Part shown: in pieces, positions 35,679-44,293 of the stretch | Numbering within the stretch: position 1 is the stretch's first letter | Layout of the letters: each line of letters opens with the position of its first letter | Assembly (NCBI GenBank): GCA_030448105.1 | Contig: JAUJNP010000008.1 | Coordinates: 60,424 to 124,423, forward strand | Length of the DNA stretch: 64,000 bases | Direction: 5' to 3' | Origin: Acidimicrobiales bacterium | Lineage (GTDB): Bacteria; Actinomycetota; Acidimicrobiia; Acidimicrobiales; Iamiaceae | The notes under the pieces: generated by a model | The model's input: only the letters and a program-made list of their open reading frames with translations | The model's database searches: none | Told to the model about the DNA's origin: nothing | Program-made: the position numbers and the translations under genes

Positions 35679-35698
35679 TACCTTGTCATGTCAAGGTA
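35679..35698. promoter_or_regulatory. TetR-type operator, copy 2
   Basis: TACCTTG-TCATGT-CAAGGTA has 7-bp arms identical in core to copy 1 (CCTTG-N6-CAAGG). It lies 11 bases before the chosen tetR start. Confidence 0.7.
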
Positions 35699-35708
35699 CG
35701 ATCGGCCG

Positions 35709-36308
35709 GTGCCGAGTACGAGAGCACGTCATTCTCCCGACGAGGCTCGTCGATTGATCCTCGACGCGGCTGCGTCGCTGCTCGCTGAGGGGGGCGTCCT
35801 CGCCGTGCAGATGCGCGCTGTCGCAGGGCGTGTCGGGATGACGGACGCCGGGGTTGCCCACCACTTCGGCAACCGCCAGAACCTGCTGACCGAGCTCCTC
35901 CGCTACGGCGGGCGGCAACTCCGAGCGGTGCTGCGGGAGGTCATGGCGTCCTGGCTGGAAGGCGACGCCGACCTGCACGGTCTCGTGGCCTCCCTCGACG
36001 CGCTGTATCGGCGGGGCTACGGCGAGCTGGCGGTCGCACTCCATGCCGCCGGGTGGCGCGATGGGGGCAGCGGGATTTTCGACCCCGTCGTCGATGCGCT
36101 CCACCGCCTGCGGCCGCCCGCCAGCTCGATCGACGACACGCGGCTCGCCGTTGCCGCGCTCCACCAAGCGGTGGCGATGGACGGCGTCTACGGCAAGGCC
36201 TTCCGCCGCAGTGCCGGGCTCACCGGCGCGGCCGCCGACGACCCCACCGACCAGCTCCGGTGGTGGGCGCGGCAGCTCGAGCTGGCGCTCGGAATCCGGT
36301 CCGCTTGA
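35709..36308 (+). CDS. TetR-family transcriptional regulator
   Basis: This 199-residue repressor has the TetR helix-turn-helix in residues 10-60 (ARRLILDAAASLLAEGGV, MRAVAGRVGMTDAGVAHHFG) and a variable ligand domain. GTG 35709 is preferred; ATG 35688 would start inside operator copy 2. It is divergent from the hydrolase-DUF6817 gene and two matching operators stand between them, so it is expected to repress both. The ligand is unknown. Confidence 0.88.
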   Translation: MPSTRARHSPDEARRLILDAAASLLAEGGVLAVQMRAVAGRVGMTDAGVAHHFGNRQNLLTELLRYGGRQLRAVLREVMASWLEGDADLHGLVASLDALYRRGYGELAVALHAAGWRDGGSGIFDPVVDALHRLRPPASSIDDTRLAVAALHQAVAMDGVYGKAFRRSAGLTGAAADDPTDQLRWWARQLELALGIRSA

Positions 36309-36491
36309 AGCACCACTACGAGGGTCCGTGGTGGGCTGACCTGTCCGGTCGGCTCCGTCAGGGAGAGCCCGCGGCGTGCGTCATCGCACTCTCGACAGCC
36401 GTCAAGCTCGCAGAGCCCTGTGCCGCGCCAGGGTCTCCCACACTCCGCTTGTCTCCGAAGCGTCAGGATGCTGGGAGTGGGTGAGCTGGAG

Positions 36492-37379
36492 ATGCCAGCC
36501 AACCTGGTGCGGTACGCGGACGAGCACGATGAGGCCCGTCCCGCCCATCGCCAGTGGATGGCCGAGCTGCCCCGCACCGTCGACGACATCGCCCGCCGGT
36601 GGTCGCTCGACGTCGGCCGGCCGTTCCAGCCGGGCGGCGGGGCCGCATGGGTCGCACCCGCTCGCAACGCCGCCGGCGAGCACGTCGTGCTCAAGGTCGG
36701 CTGGCGCCACGACGAGGCGCTCCACGAAGCCGACGGCCTACGGGCCTGGGACGGCGAGGGGGCGGTGCGGCTCCTGGACGCGTTGACCGTCGGCCAGACG
36801 AGCGCACTTCTGCTCGAAGCCTGCGTGCCCCGCACGTCCCTGGCGCAAGCCATGGCCCCGCCAGAGCAGGACGTGGTGGTCGCCGGCCTCCTGCGCCGGC
36901 TCTGGATCGCGCCGCCGGCGGGCCATCCGTTCCGCACCCTGGCGAGCATGTGCGACTGGTGGGCCGACGAGTTCGAGGAGAAGTACGCCGCCGCCCCCAG
37001 CCGCGCCCGAGCGCCTCAACTCGACCCCGGGATGGCGCTGGTTGGCATGGAGCTCTTCCGCACCCTCCCGGCCACCGCCGACCGCGAAGTGCTGCTCGCC
37101 ACCGACCTGCACGCCGGCAACGTGCTCGCCGCCGAGCGCGAGCCCTGGCTGGTCATCGACCCGAAGCCCTACGTGGGTGACCCCACCTACGACCTTCTCC
37201 AGCACATCCTGAACTGCCCCGACCGCCTCGCCGCCGATCCTGAAGGCTTGGCTGAGCGCATGGCCGAGCTGTGCGACCTCGACGGTGACCGGCTCCACTA
37301 CTGGCTCTTCGCCCGCTGCGTGCAGGAGTCCGTCGACCGGCCGGACCTCCAGGCGGCGGCGAGAAGGCTCGCCCCCTGA
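36492..37379 (+). CDS. aminoglycoside/hydroxyurea phosphotransferase-like kinase (APH(6) family)
   Basis: This 295-residue protein matches the APH_6/hur kinase family, which includes streptomycin 6-kinase and hydroxyurea phosphotransferase. The kinase-like N-lobe has GGGAAWVAPARNAAGEHVVL, the catalytic loop is ATDLHAGNVL near residue 207, and the metal-binding motif is VIDPKPYVGDPTYDLLQHI. Length is normal for the family. ATG 36492 is preferred; ATG 36468 is an alternative. The preceding 183 bases show no gene. It lies in the accessory island with the TetR/hydrolase pair. Actual antibiotic substrate is not known. Confidence 0.85.
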   Translation: MPANLVRYADEHDEARPAHRQWMAELPRTVDDIARRWSLDVGRPFQPGGGAAWVAPARNAAGEHVVLKVGWRHDEALHEADGLRAWDGEGAVRLLDALTVGQTSALLLEACVPRTSLAQAMAPPEQDVVVAGLLRRLWIAPPAGHPFRTLASMCDWWADEFEEKYAAAPSRARAPQLDPGMALVGMELFRTLPATADREVLLATDLHAGNVLAAEREPWLVIDPKPYVGDPTYDLLQHILNCPDRLAADPEGLAERMAELCDLDGDRLHYWLFARCVQESVDRPDLQAAARRLAP

Positions 37380-37509
37380 GACCCCTGGCCGGTCGCCCGA
37401 CGGGGTTGGCGCCGTCTCTCGGGACAGAGATCCATGGCCGGGCGCTCCCACTTCGCTCACATCGCCGGGCATGCTGACCACGTCCACGATGTACCGCCGG
37501 GAGCCGTCC

Positions 37510-38109
37510 ATGGAGACCAGGAAGCTCATCGCCTCGACCGTCGCCGTTGTCACCCTCGGGGCCGGCGGCCTCGCCGTGGCCGCCGTCAACCCCTTCACCG
37601 GGGCCGGTGCCGAGGAGCAGCCACCGACCGGCGCTCCCAAGGGCCCCGACGGGCGCAGGGGTCACGGGCGGGGACACGGGCGGGGAGAGGTGCTCTCGAC
37701 CACGCTGGACGAGCTGGTGGCCAAGGGCACCATCACCCGTGCCCAGGCCGACGCCGTCCTGGCCGCGGTCGAGGACAAGGCCGCTGATCACCCCGGAAGG
37801 GGTCGAGGCCGAGGCCGCGGGCACGATCGGCGCCCGGATCGCCGCCAGGCCGTGGTCGTTGCGGCCAAAGCCATCGGCATCGACGCCAAGGAGCTGGCGA
37901 CCGCCCTCCGGGACGGGAAGTCGATCGCCGACGTCGCCCGGGCCAACGGCGTCGACCCGACAAAGGTGGTGGACGCGCTGGTCAAGGCGGGGACGGCTCG
38001 GGTCGACGCCGCGGTCGTGGCCGGCCGCCTGAAGCCCGAGAAGGCGGCCAAGATCAAGCAGCGACTGCCCGAGATGGCCAAGCGCATCGTCGAGCACCAC
38101 CGGGACTAG
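37510..38109 (+). CDS. secreted helical repeat-like protein of unknown function
   Basis: This 199-residue protein has an N-terminal membrane segment or signal peptide (LIASTVAVVTLGAGGLAVAA), a basic G/R/H-rich linker (HGRGHGRG and GRGRGRGHDRR), and helical units such as LDELVAKGTITRAQADAVLA and IDAKELATALRDGKSIADVA followed by GVDPTKVVDALVKAG. Similar helical motifs occur in many actinobacterial secreted proteins, but I cannot assign a function. ATG 37510 opens the signal. It is convergent with glnE, 21 bases away. The 130 bases upstream show no clear promoter. Confidence 0.7.
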   Translation: METRKLIASTVAVVTLGAGGLAVAAVNPFTGAGAEEQPPTGAPKGPDGRRGHGRGHGRGEVLSTTLDELVAKGTITRAQADAVLAAVEDKAADHPGRGRGRGRGHDRRPDRRQAVVVAAKAIGIDAKELATALRDGKSIADVARANGVDPTKVVDALVKAGTARVDAAVVAGRLKPEKAAKIKQRLPEMAKRIVEHHRD

Positions 38110-38130
38110 GCCAGGCCCAGCGAGGACGGG

Positions 38131-40800
38131 TCAGGGTCGCTCGTAGAAGGTGCGCTCGACCACCCGGCGGGCCCGGCGGGTGACGCGGCGGTACTCGTCG
38201 CGGAGGGCGGGAGCGGTGGTGCCCAACGACCGGGCCAGGCGGGTGAGACCGTCGCCCGAGGGCAGGGCGTCGGACTTGGCGCCCCGCACGAGGAACCACC
38301 GGTTGCGGGTGCGCTCGCAGAACCGGTAGGCGTCGGCCAACACCCCGGCGTCGGGTGGCTCGAGGTGGCCCAGCGCGGCCAGGCGGTCGAGGGTGGGAAG
38401 GGTGGCGGCGCCCGGGACCCGGTGGGTGAGCTGGAGGAGCTGAGCGCAGAACTCGACGTCGACCAACGCTCCGGGCCCCAACTTCAGGTGGAAGCTCGGG
38501 TCCTCCCCCGCCGGCACCCGCTCCGCTTCGATGCGGGCCTTCATCCGGCGCACCTCCCGGCGGTCGTCCTCGCCGACTGGTCGCCAGACGAGCGGCTCCA
38601 GCGTGGCGAGGAACCGGGCACCGAGGTCGGCGTCGCCCGCCACCGGCCGGGCCCGGACGAGCACCTGGCGCTCCCAGATCGCCGCCCACCGCTCCACGTG
38701 CGCCCGGTACCCGTCGAGGCTGCGCACGAGCGGGCCGGAACGGCCTTCCGGCCGCAGGTCCAGGTCCACGGCGTAGATCCGGTCGACCGGCGTGTCCCCC
38801 CGCAGCCAGCGGGTGACGCCCTCGGCCACCCGTTCGGCCTCGGAGCGGGCGCCATCGCCCTCGCCGTCGTGGACGAACACGAGGTCGAGGTCGCTGGCGT
38901 AGCTCAGCTCACCGCCCCCGAAGCGACCGAGGGCCACCACCGCGAACGGCACCGCCGGCTGCAGTTGCTCGAGGGCGGCCCCCACCACTGCCTGGGCCAG
39001 CGCGCTGAGGGCCCGGCCGACCTCGTCGGGGGCCACGAGGTCGAGCACGTCGCGACACCCGATGAGCAGGCCCTCGCGGTCGGCGAAGCGGTGCAGCGCC
39101 CGCTGGCGGCCGGCACCGTCGGTTCGCAGGGCGAGGGCCGCCCTCGCCCGCTCGGCCAGCTCGTCCGCCGAGGCCGGCGGAGGCACATCGACCCGGCCGA
39201 CGGAGTCGATGAGGTCCGGGTTGCGGCGCAGCCGCGTGGCCAGATGGCGGCTGGTGCCGAGCACGGTGCACAGCCGGCGGGCCGTCTCGGGCGAGTCTCG
39301 AAAGGCGGCCGCCAGCGCCGTCGTTCGATCCCCGCCGGCGGCCAGCCGACGCAGGCCGAGCAGGCCCTCGTCGGGATCGGGTGAGGCCGACAGCCAGTCG
39401 AGCAGCAGCGGCATCAGCTGCTGCATGAGCCGGGACGACCGGGTCAGGCCGCGGGTGAGCTCGGTCACCGCCTGCCGGGTCCGGTCGGCGTCGGTGAAGC
39501 CGAAGGCGGCCAGGCGGGCGGCCGCGGCATCGCCGGCCAGCGCCACGTCCACCCCGGCGAACGCCTCCAGCAGGGGCCGGAAGTAGAGCCGCTCGTGGAT
39601 CTGGCGCACCGCCGCCCGGCAGGCGGCCAGCTCCTCGTCGAAGGTGTCCACCGCCCGCTGGGCGGGCCGGTCCCGGAAGCCGAGCACCCGGGCCAGGCGC
39701 TGCCGGCTCGCCTCGTCGTCGGGGACATGGCGCACGGGGCGGTCGTCGAGGAGCTGCAGGGCGTGCTCGACCCGGCGGAGGAAGCGGTAGGCCGAGCGCA
39801 ACCAGTCGGCGTCGTGGCGGTCGACGTAGCCCCCGTCAGCCAGGGCGGTGAGGGCAGGGAGCGTGGCCCGCACCCGCAGGTGGGCGTCGTGGGGGCCGTG
39901 GACGAGCTGGAGGAGCTGGGCCGAGAACTCGATGTCGCGGATGCCGCCGGGGCTGCGCTTCACGTCACGCCCGCCGCCCGGCTCCCGGGCGGCGACGCCC
40001 TCGGTGCGGTCCTTCATGGCCCGAACCGAGCGCAGGTCCTCGGCCCCGAACGGATGGTTCCAGAGCCAGGCCGCCCGGGCGGCGGCGAACCGGCGGCCGA
40101 CCTCGGGGTCGCCGGCGGCCGGTCGGGCCTTGAGCAGCGCCTGACGCTCCCACGGCTCGGCCCAGCGCCGCCAGTGCGCCTCGAAGGCGTCGACGGTGCG
40201 CACCAGCGGCCCGTCCCGACCCTCGGGCCGCAGCGCGGTGTCGACCCGGTAGCACCGCCCGGCCACCGCCATCACCTGGCGGGCCGCCCGCTGCACGTGC
40301 GGCCCGGCGTCGTCGGCGACGAACACCACGTCGATGTCGGATGCGTAGTTGAGCTCGCCGCCGCCGAGCTTGCCCATGGCCACCACCGCCACGCCGCCCG
40401 CGCCGGCCAGCTCGACCGCGACCGCGAGCACGTCGTTGGCCAGCGCGCTGATGGCGGAGACGGTGCCTTCGAACCCCTCCAGCCCGAGCAGGTCCCGGGC
40501 CGCCACCCGGAGCTGCTCGCGGCCCTTCCAGGCGGCCAGCGCCTCCGGCGACGAGCGCTCGGCGGCTGGTCGGCGCTCCAGGTCGGCGAGGACCTCGACG
40601 GCGAGGGGATCCCGCTCCAGCAGCCGGGCGGCGGCCCGGCTGGCCCCGAGCACCGCCACCACCGCCCGGGCCAGGGCCGGGTCGGCGGCCAGGCGGCTGG
40701 TCACCCCGGGGCACGTGTCCTGCCATCGCGCCACGGCCGTGGCCACCGCGGCAGGGGCGGCCGACCGCTCGATCAGCGCCTGCAGGCCTCGAGCCGCCAT
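38131..40800 (-). CDS. glnE: bifunctional glutamine synthetase adenylyltransferase/deadenylase
   Basis: This 889-residue enzyme attaches and removes AMP from the glutamine synthetase tyrosine. It has two nucleotidyltransferase domains, each with GGGEL(N/S)YASD(I/L)D: the deadenylylating one at residues 146-160 (D155/D157) and the adenylylating one near residue 630. ATG 40800 fits the family's N-terminus; the longer reading is antisense to nadE. The target GlnA1 with Y402 is encoded 4 kb away. The divergent gene is nadE with 67 bases between. Confidence 0.95.
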   Translation of the reverse strand: MAARGLQALIERSAAPAAVATAVARWQDTCPGVTSRLAADPALARAVVAVLGASRAAARLLERDPLAVEVLADLERRPAAERSSPEALAAWKGREQLRVAARDLLGLEGFEGTVSAISALANDVLAVAVELAGAGGVAVVAMGKLGGGELNYASDIDVVFVADDAGPHVQRAARQVMAVAGRCYRVDTALRPEGRDGPLVRTVDAFEAHWRRWAEPWERQALLKARPAAGDPEVGRRFAAARAAWLWNHPFGAEDLRSVRAMKDRTEGVAAREPGGGRDVKRSPGGIRDIEFSAQLLQLVHGPHDAHLRVRATLPALTALADGGYVDRHDADWLRSAYRFLRRVEHALQLLDDRPVRHVPDDEASRQRLARVLGFRDRPAQRAVDTFDEELAACRAAVRQIHERLYFRPLLEAFAGVDVALAGDAAAARLAAFGFTDADRTRQAVTELTRGLTRSSRLMQQLMPLLLDWLSASPDPDEGLLGLRRLAAGGDRTTALAAAFRDSPETARRLCTVLGTSRHLATRLRRNPDLIDSVGRVDVPPPASADELAERARAALALRTDGAGRQRALHRFADREGLLIGCRDVLDLVAPDEVGRALSALAQAVVGAALEQLQPAVPFAVVALGRFGGGELSYASDLDLVFVHDGEGDGARSEAERVAEGVTRWLRGDTPVDRIYAVDLDLRPEGRSGPLVRSLDGYRAHVERWAAIWERQVLVRARPVAGDADLGARFLATLEPLVWRPVGEDDRREVRRMKARIEAERVPAGEDPSFHLKLGPGALVDVEFCAQLLQLTHRVPGAATLPTLDRLAALGHLEPPDAGVLADAYRFCERTRNRWFLVRGAKSDALPSGDGLTRLARSLGTTAPALRDEYRRVTRRARRVVERTFYERP

Positions 40801-40867
40801 CTCGGCCGACGCTACGGCCCGTGGGCCGGCGACAGGGCGCCGCGAAGGGCATCGGTACGCTGGACGG

Positions 40868-42625
40868 GTGCCCCGTGTCCGCATCGCCGCCTGCCAGCTC
40901 AACACACGGGTGGGCGACCTCGAGGGCAACACCGCCCGGATCATCGCCGCCCTCGAGCAGGCGGAGTCCGCCGGCTGCGACCTGGCCGTCTTCCCGGAGC
41001 TGGCCGTCACCGGCTACCCCCCCGAAGACCTGCTCCTCAAGCCCGGGTTCATCGCCGAGAACCTGGCGGCGCGCGACCGCATCGCCGCCGCCACCACCGG
41101 GCGGTGCGTGGCGGTGGTGGGCTTCGTGGACCTCGACCGTGACCTGTACAACGCGGCCGCGGTGTGCTCCGGGGGCGAGGTCCGGGGCACCTACCACAAG
41201 TGCGAGCTGCCGAACTACGCGGTGTTCGACGAGCTGCGCTACTTCGCCCGGGGCCACCAGCCCGACCAGCTCTACCGCATCGGCGGCGTGCGGGTCGGGG
41301 TGTCGATCTGCGAGGACGCGTGGAACCCGGCCGGCCCCATCGCCGACCAGGCCGACAGCGGCGCCGACCTCATCGTCAACCTCAACGCCTCCCCCTACGC
41401 CGAGGGCAAGCTGGCCGCCCGCCAGCGCATGCTGGCCACCCGGGCCGCCGACTCGTCGTGCGCCCTCGTCTACGTCAACCAGGTGGGCGGCCAGGACGAG
41501 CTCGTCTTCGACGGCGCCTCGCTGGCGTTCGCGGCCGACGGCAGCCTCGTGGCCCGGGCCCCGCAGTTCGTAGAAGCGGTGATGGTGGTGGACCTCGAGG
41601 TGCCACCCGTCTACCGCAAGCGCCTCCTCGACCCGCGGGGCCGGCCCTCCGACGAGGCGCTCCCGCTGGTGCAGTTCGCCCACCTCACGGAGGTCACCGA
41701 CACCACCACCGGCGACGCCGACCGCAGTGCCGGCACGGGCACCGGTCGCGGCGCCGGCAAGGTGGCCGAGGCCCTCTCCCCGGACGAGGAGGTCTACGAG
41801 GCCCTCGTGCTCGGCACCCGCGACTACGTCGAGAAGAACGGCTTCGCCGACGTGGTGGTCGCCCTCTCCGGCGGCATCGACTCCACCCTCGTCGCCGTGA
41901 TCGCGGTCGACGCCCTCGGCGCCGACCGCGTGCACGGGGTGTCGATGCCCTCGCGCTACTCCTCGGACCACTCCCGCAGCGACGCCGCCAAGCTGGCCTC
42001 CAACCTCGGGATCGACTTCCGCACCATCGCCATCGAGCCGGCCCACGCCGCCCTGCTCGAAATGCTGGCGCCGTCCTTCGCCGGGCGCGACCCCGACCTC
42101 ACCGAGGAGAACCTCCAGTCCCGCATCCGCGGCCAACTCCTCATGGCCCTCTCCAACAAGTTCGGCTGGCTGGTGCTCACCACCGGCAACAAGAGCGAGG
42201 TGGCGGTGGGCTACGCCACCCTCTACGGCGACACCTGCGGCGGCTACGGGCTGCTCAAGGACGTGCTCAAGACGCGGGTGTACGAGCTGTGCCGCATGCG
42301 CAACCGGAGGGCCGGCAGCGAGCTGATCCCCGAGGCGGTGATCACCAAGCCGCCGTCGGCCGAGCTGCGGCCCGACCAGCGCGACGACCAGAGCCTGCCG
42401 CCCTACGACGTGCTCGACGCCGTGCTGCGCCAGTACGTAGAGGAGGACCGCACGGCGGCGGAGATCATCGCGTCGGGGCTCGACGCCGAGCTCGTGCGCC
42501 GCATCGCCCGCCTGGTCGACCTCTCCGAGTACAAGCGTCGCCAGAGCCCGCCCGGGCCGCGGGTGACGGCCAAGGCGTTCGGCAAGGACCGGCGGCTGCC
42601 CATCACCAACGCCTACCGCGGCTGA
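40868..42625 (+). CDS. nadE: glutamine-dependent NAD+ synthase
   Basis: This 585-residue enzyme converts deamido-NAD to NAD+ using glutamine. The N-terminal nitrilase-like glutaminase domain has the triad E44 (VFPELAVTGYPPED), K111 (YHKCELPNY) and C148 (VSICEDAW). The C-terminal synthetase domain has the ATP loop LSGGIDST near residue 333, LTTGNKSE and ATLYGDTCGGY. GTG 40868 gives the standard start PRVRIAACQLN. It belongs with the nitrogen genes in that it consumes glutamine. Confidence 0.96.
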   Translation: MPRVRIAACQLNTRVGDLEGNTARIIAALEQAESAGCDLAVFPELAVTGYPPEDLLLKPGFIAENLAARDRIAAATTGRCVAVVGFVDLDRDLYNAAAVCSGGEVRGTYHKCELPNYAVFDELRYFARGHQPDQLYRIGGVRVGVSICEDAWNPAGPIADQADSGADLIVNLNASPYAEGKLAARQRMLATRAADSSCALVYVNQVGGQDELVFDGASLAFAADGSLVARAPQFVEAVMVVDLEVPPVYRKRLLDPRGRPSDEALPLVQFAHLTEVTDTTTGDADRSAGTGTGRGAGKVAEALSPDEEVYEALVLGTRDYVEKNGFADVVVALSGGIDSTLVAVIAVDALGADRVHGVSMPSRYSSDHSRSDAAKLASNLGIDFRTIAIEPAHAALLEMLAPSFAGRDPDLTEENLQSRIRGQLLMALSNKFGWLVLTTGNKSEVAVGYATLYGDTCGGYGLLKDVLKTRVYELCRMRNRRAGSELIPEAVITKPPSAELRPDQRDDQSLPPYDVLDAVLRQYVEEDRTAAEIIASGLDAELVRRIARLVDLSEYKRRQSPPGPRVTAKAFGKDRRLPITNAYRG

Positions 42626-42633
42626 CGCTGGGG

Positions 42634-43533
42634 GTGAGCACCGCCGTCGGCGAGCCGGTCGGCGCCGACCGGCGGCGGGCCTCGCTGGCCCTGGTGCTGG
42701 CGGCGTTCCTGTTCGGCTCCACCTTCCTGGTGGTGAAGGACGCCATCACCGACGCCGACGTGGTGCCGTTCCTCGCTGTCCGCTTCCTCGTCGGCGCCCT
42801 GGTCCTGTGGCCCCTCGCCCGGCGCCGGGCCGCCACCCCCCGGGAGGTCGCCCACGGGGTGCTGGCCGGCTCGGCCTTCCTCGCCGGCTTCGTGTTCCAG
42901 ACCGTCGGGCTGCAGTACACGACGGCGTCGTCGTCGGCCTTCATCACCTACCTCCTCGTCGTCTTCGTGCCCCTGATCAACGCCGCCGCCGGCCGTGAGC
43001 CGCCCGGGTGGGTGACGGCGGTGGGGGTTGCCCTGGCCGTCACCGGGCTCGTGCTGCTCTCCGGCGGGGTGTCCGCCCTGGGGAAGGGGGAGCTGCTCAC
43101 CCTCGGGTGCGCCTTCTTCTTCGCCCTGCACATCGTGATCCTCGACCGCACCACCGCCCGCCACGACTCGCTGCGCCTCACGTTCTGGCAGGTGCTGACG
43201 GTGGGCCTCGGCTGCCTGGTGCCCGGGTTCTTCCTGGGCGGCTACGGGTTCGGGGCGCCGGCGTGGGCGGCGGCTGCCTTCACCGGGGTGGGCCCCACCG
43301 CGGTCGCGGTGCTGTGCATGGTGTGGGCCCAGCGGGTCGTGCCCCCGGCCCGCGCTGCCCTGCTGCTGCTGCTCGAGCCGGTGTTCGCCGCCGTCCTCGG
43401 CTACCTCGCCGGTGACCGTCTCGGCGCCCGCGGCGTGCTCGGGGCGAGCCTCATCCTGGCCGCCGTACTGCTCACCGAGCTGCTGCCGGCGTGGCGGGGC
43501 CGGCCCGTCGGCCCCCGCCACGCTGACGTCTAG
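42634..43533 (+). CDS. EamA-family drug/metabolite transporter
   Basis: This 299-residue protein has ten predicted membrane helices in two five-helix EamA repeats (LALVLAAFLFGSTFLVVKDA and LTLGCAFFFALHIVILDR open the halves) and PARAALLLLLEPVFAAVLGY near the end. Such DMT proteins export amino acids, nucleotides or metabolites. GTG 42634 is eight bases after the nadE stop, so the two genes are likely co-transcribed. The substrate is unknown. Confidence 0.9.
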   Translation: MSTAVGEPVGADRRRASLALVLAAFLFGSTFLVVKDAITDADVVPFLAVRFLVGALVLWPLARRRAATPREVAHGVLAGSAFLAGFVFQTVGLQYTTASSSAFITYLLVVFVPLINAAAGREPPGWVTAVGVALAVTGLVLLSGGVSALGKGELLTLGCAFFFALHIVILDRTTARHDSLRLTFWQVLTVGLGCLVPGFFLGGYGFGAPAWAAAAFTGVGPTAVAVLCMVWAQRVVPPARAALLLLLEPVFAAVLGYLAGDRLGARGVLGASLILAAVLLTELLPAWRGRPVGPRHADV

Positions 43534-43547
43534 CGCCGGACCGGCTG

Positions 43548-43565
43548 CTTGACCGCCTGGTCAAG
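43548..43565 (+). terminator. hairpin after the EamA gene
   Basis: CTTGACC-GCCT-GGTCAAG is a perfect 7-bp stem with a 4-base loop, 14 bases after the stop. With no T-run it could equally be an operator for the gene at 43625. Confidence 0.4.
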
Positions 43566-43624
43566 GGCGGGCACGCTGGCGCCGACGTCGTCAGCCGCCC
43601 GTGCCCCGGGCGAGGGGAGTGGTC

Positions 43625-44293
43625 ATGGCCGATCCGCGGGCGCCCCGAGCGCCCTTTGCACCCTGGGACCGCCGGGAGCTCCCCGGGGCGTTCACGGTGG
43701 AGGAGTCGGCCCGCCGGGTGGGCAACTACAAGTGGATCGAGATGAAGGTGTTCGAGGTGCTGGGCGGTTGGGTGGCCACCGTGCCCGAGCTCGACGTGAA
43801 GATGCGCCTCGGAACCCACACCTACCACCACGCCTGGCACGCCGAGCTGTGGCACAAGCGCCTCCCGGAGCTGCGGGAGATGAACCCCGAGCGCCTGACC
43901 GGGCCGGCCAACGACGAGCTGGTGGCGTTCGTGGCGGCCATGACCGAGCCGGAGGCCCCCGAGCTGACGATCGAGAAGCTGGTCGGCGTCTACCGGGTGC
44001 TGATCCCGCACAAGATCGCGGCGTACACCTACCACCTCAACAACACGTCGACCATCACCGACGCGCCGACCATCCGCTCGCTGAAGTTCGCTCTCCAGGA
44101 CGAGTTCGAGGATTGGCGTGACGGCGAGATGCTCATCCAGTCCCTGATCGGCTCCCCGGAGGAGGTCCGACGGGCCGCCGACCACGCCGCCCGCCTGGAG
44201 GAGTTGATGGTGGCGGCCGGAGGCATCGCCGGACCGGGCTCCATCGGTGACGCCTACGCCCGCGGCGGCGATGTCGCTGACGCGGCTTCGTGA
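43625..44293 (+). CDS. conserved-looking helical protein, possibly ferritin-like
   Basis: I do not recognise this 222-residue protein with certainty. It is mostly helical, with RVGNYKWIEMKVFEVLGGWV, then THTYHHAWHAELWHKRLPEL, a histidine/glutamate-rich helix pattern like the metal sites of ferritin-like proteins, and FALQDEFEDWRDGEMLIQSL. ATG 43625 follows GAGGGGAG. The GTGA overlap with the next gene suggests the two products work together. Confidence 0.65.
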   Translation: MADPRAPRAPFAPWDRRELPGAFTVEESARRVGNYKWIEMKVFEVLGGWVATVPELDVKMRLGTHTYHHAWHAELWHKRLPELREMNPERLTGPANDELVAFVAAMTEPEAPELTIEKLVGVYRVLIPHKIAAYTYHLNNTSTITDAPTIRSLKFALQDEFEDWRDGEMLIQSLIGSPEEVRRAADHAARLEELMVAAGGIAGPGSIGDAYARGGDVADAAS

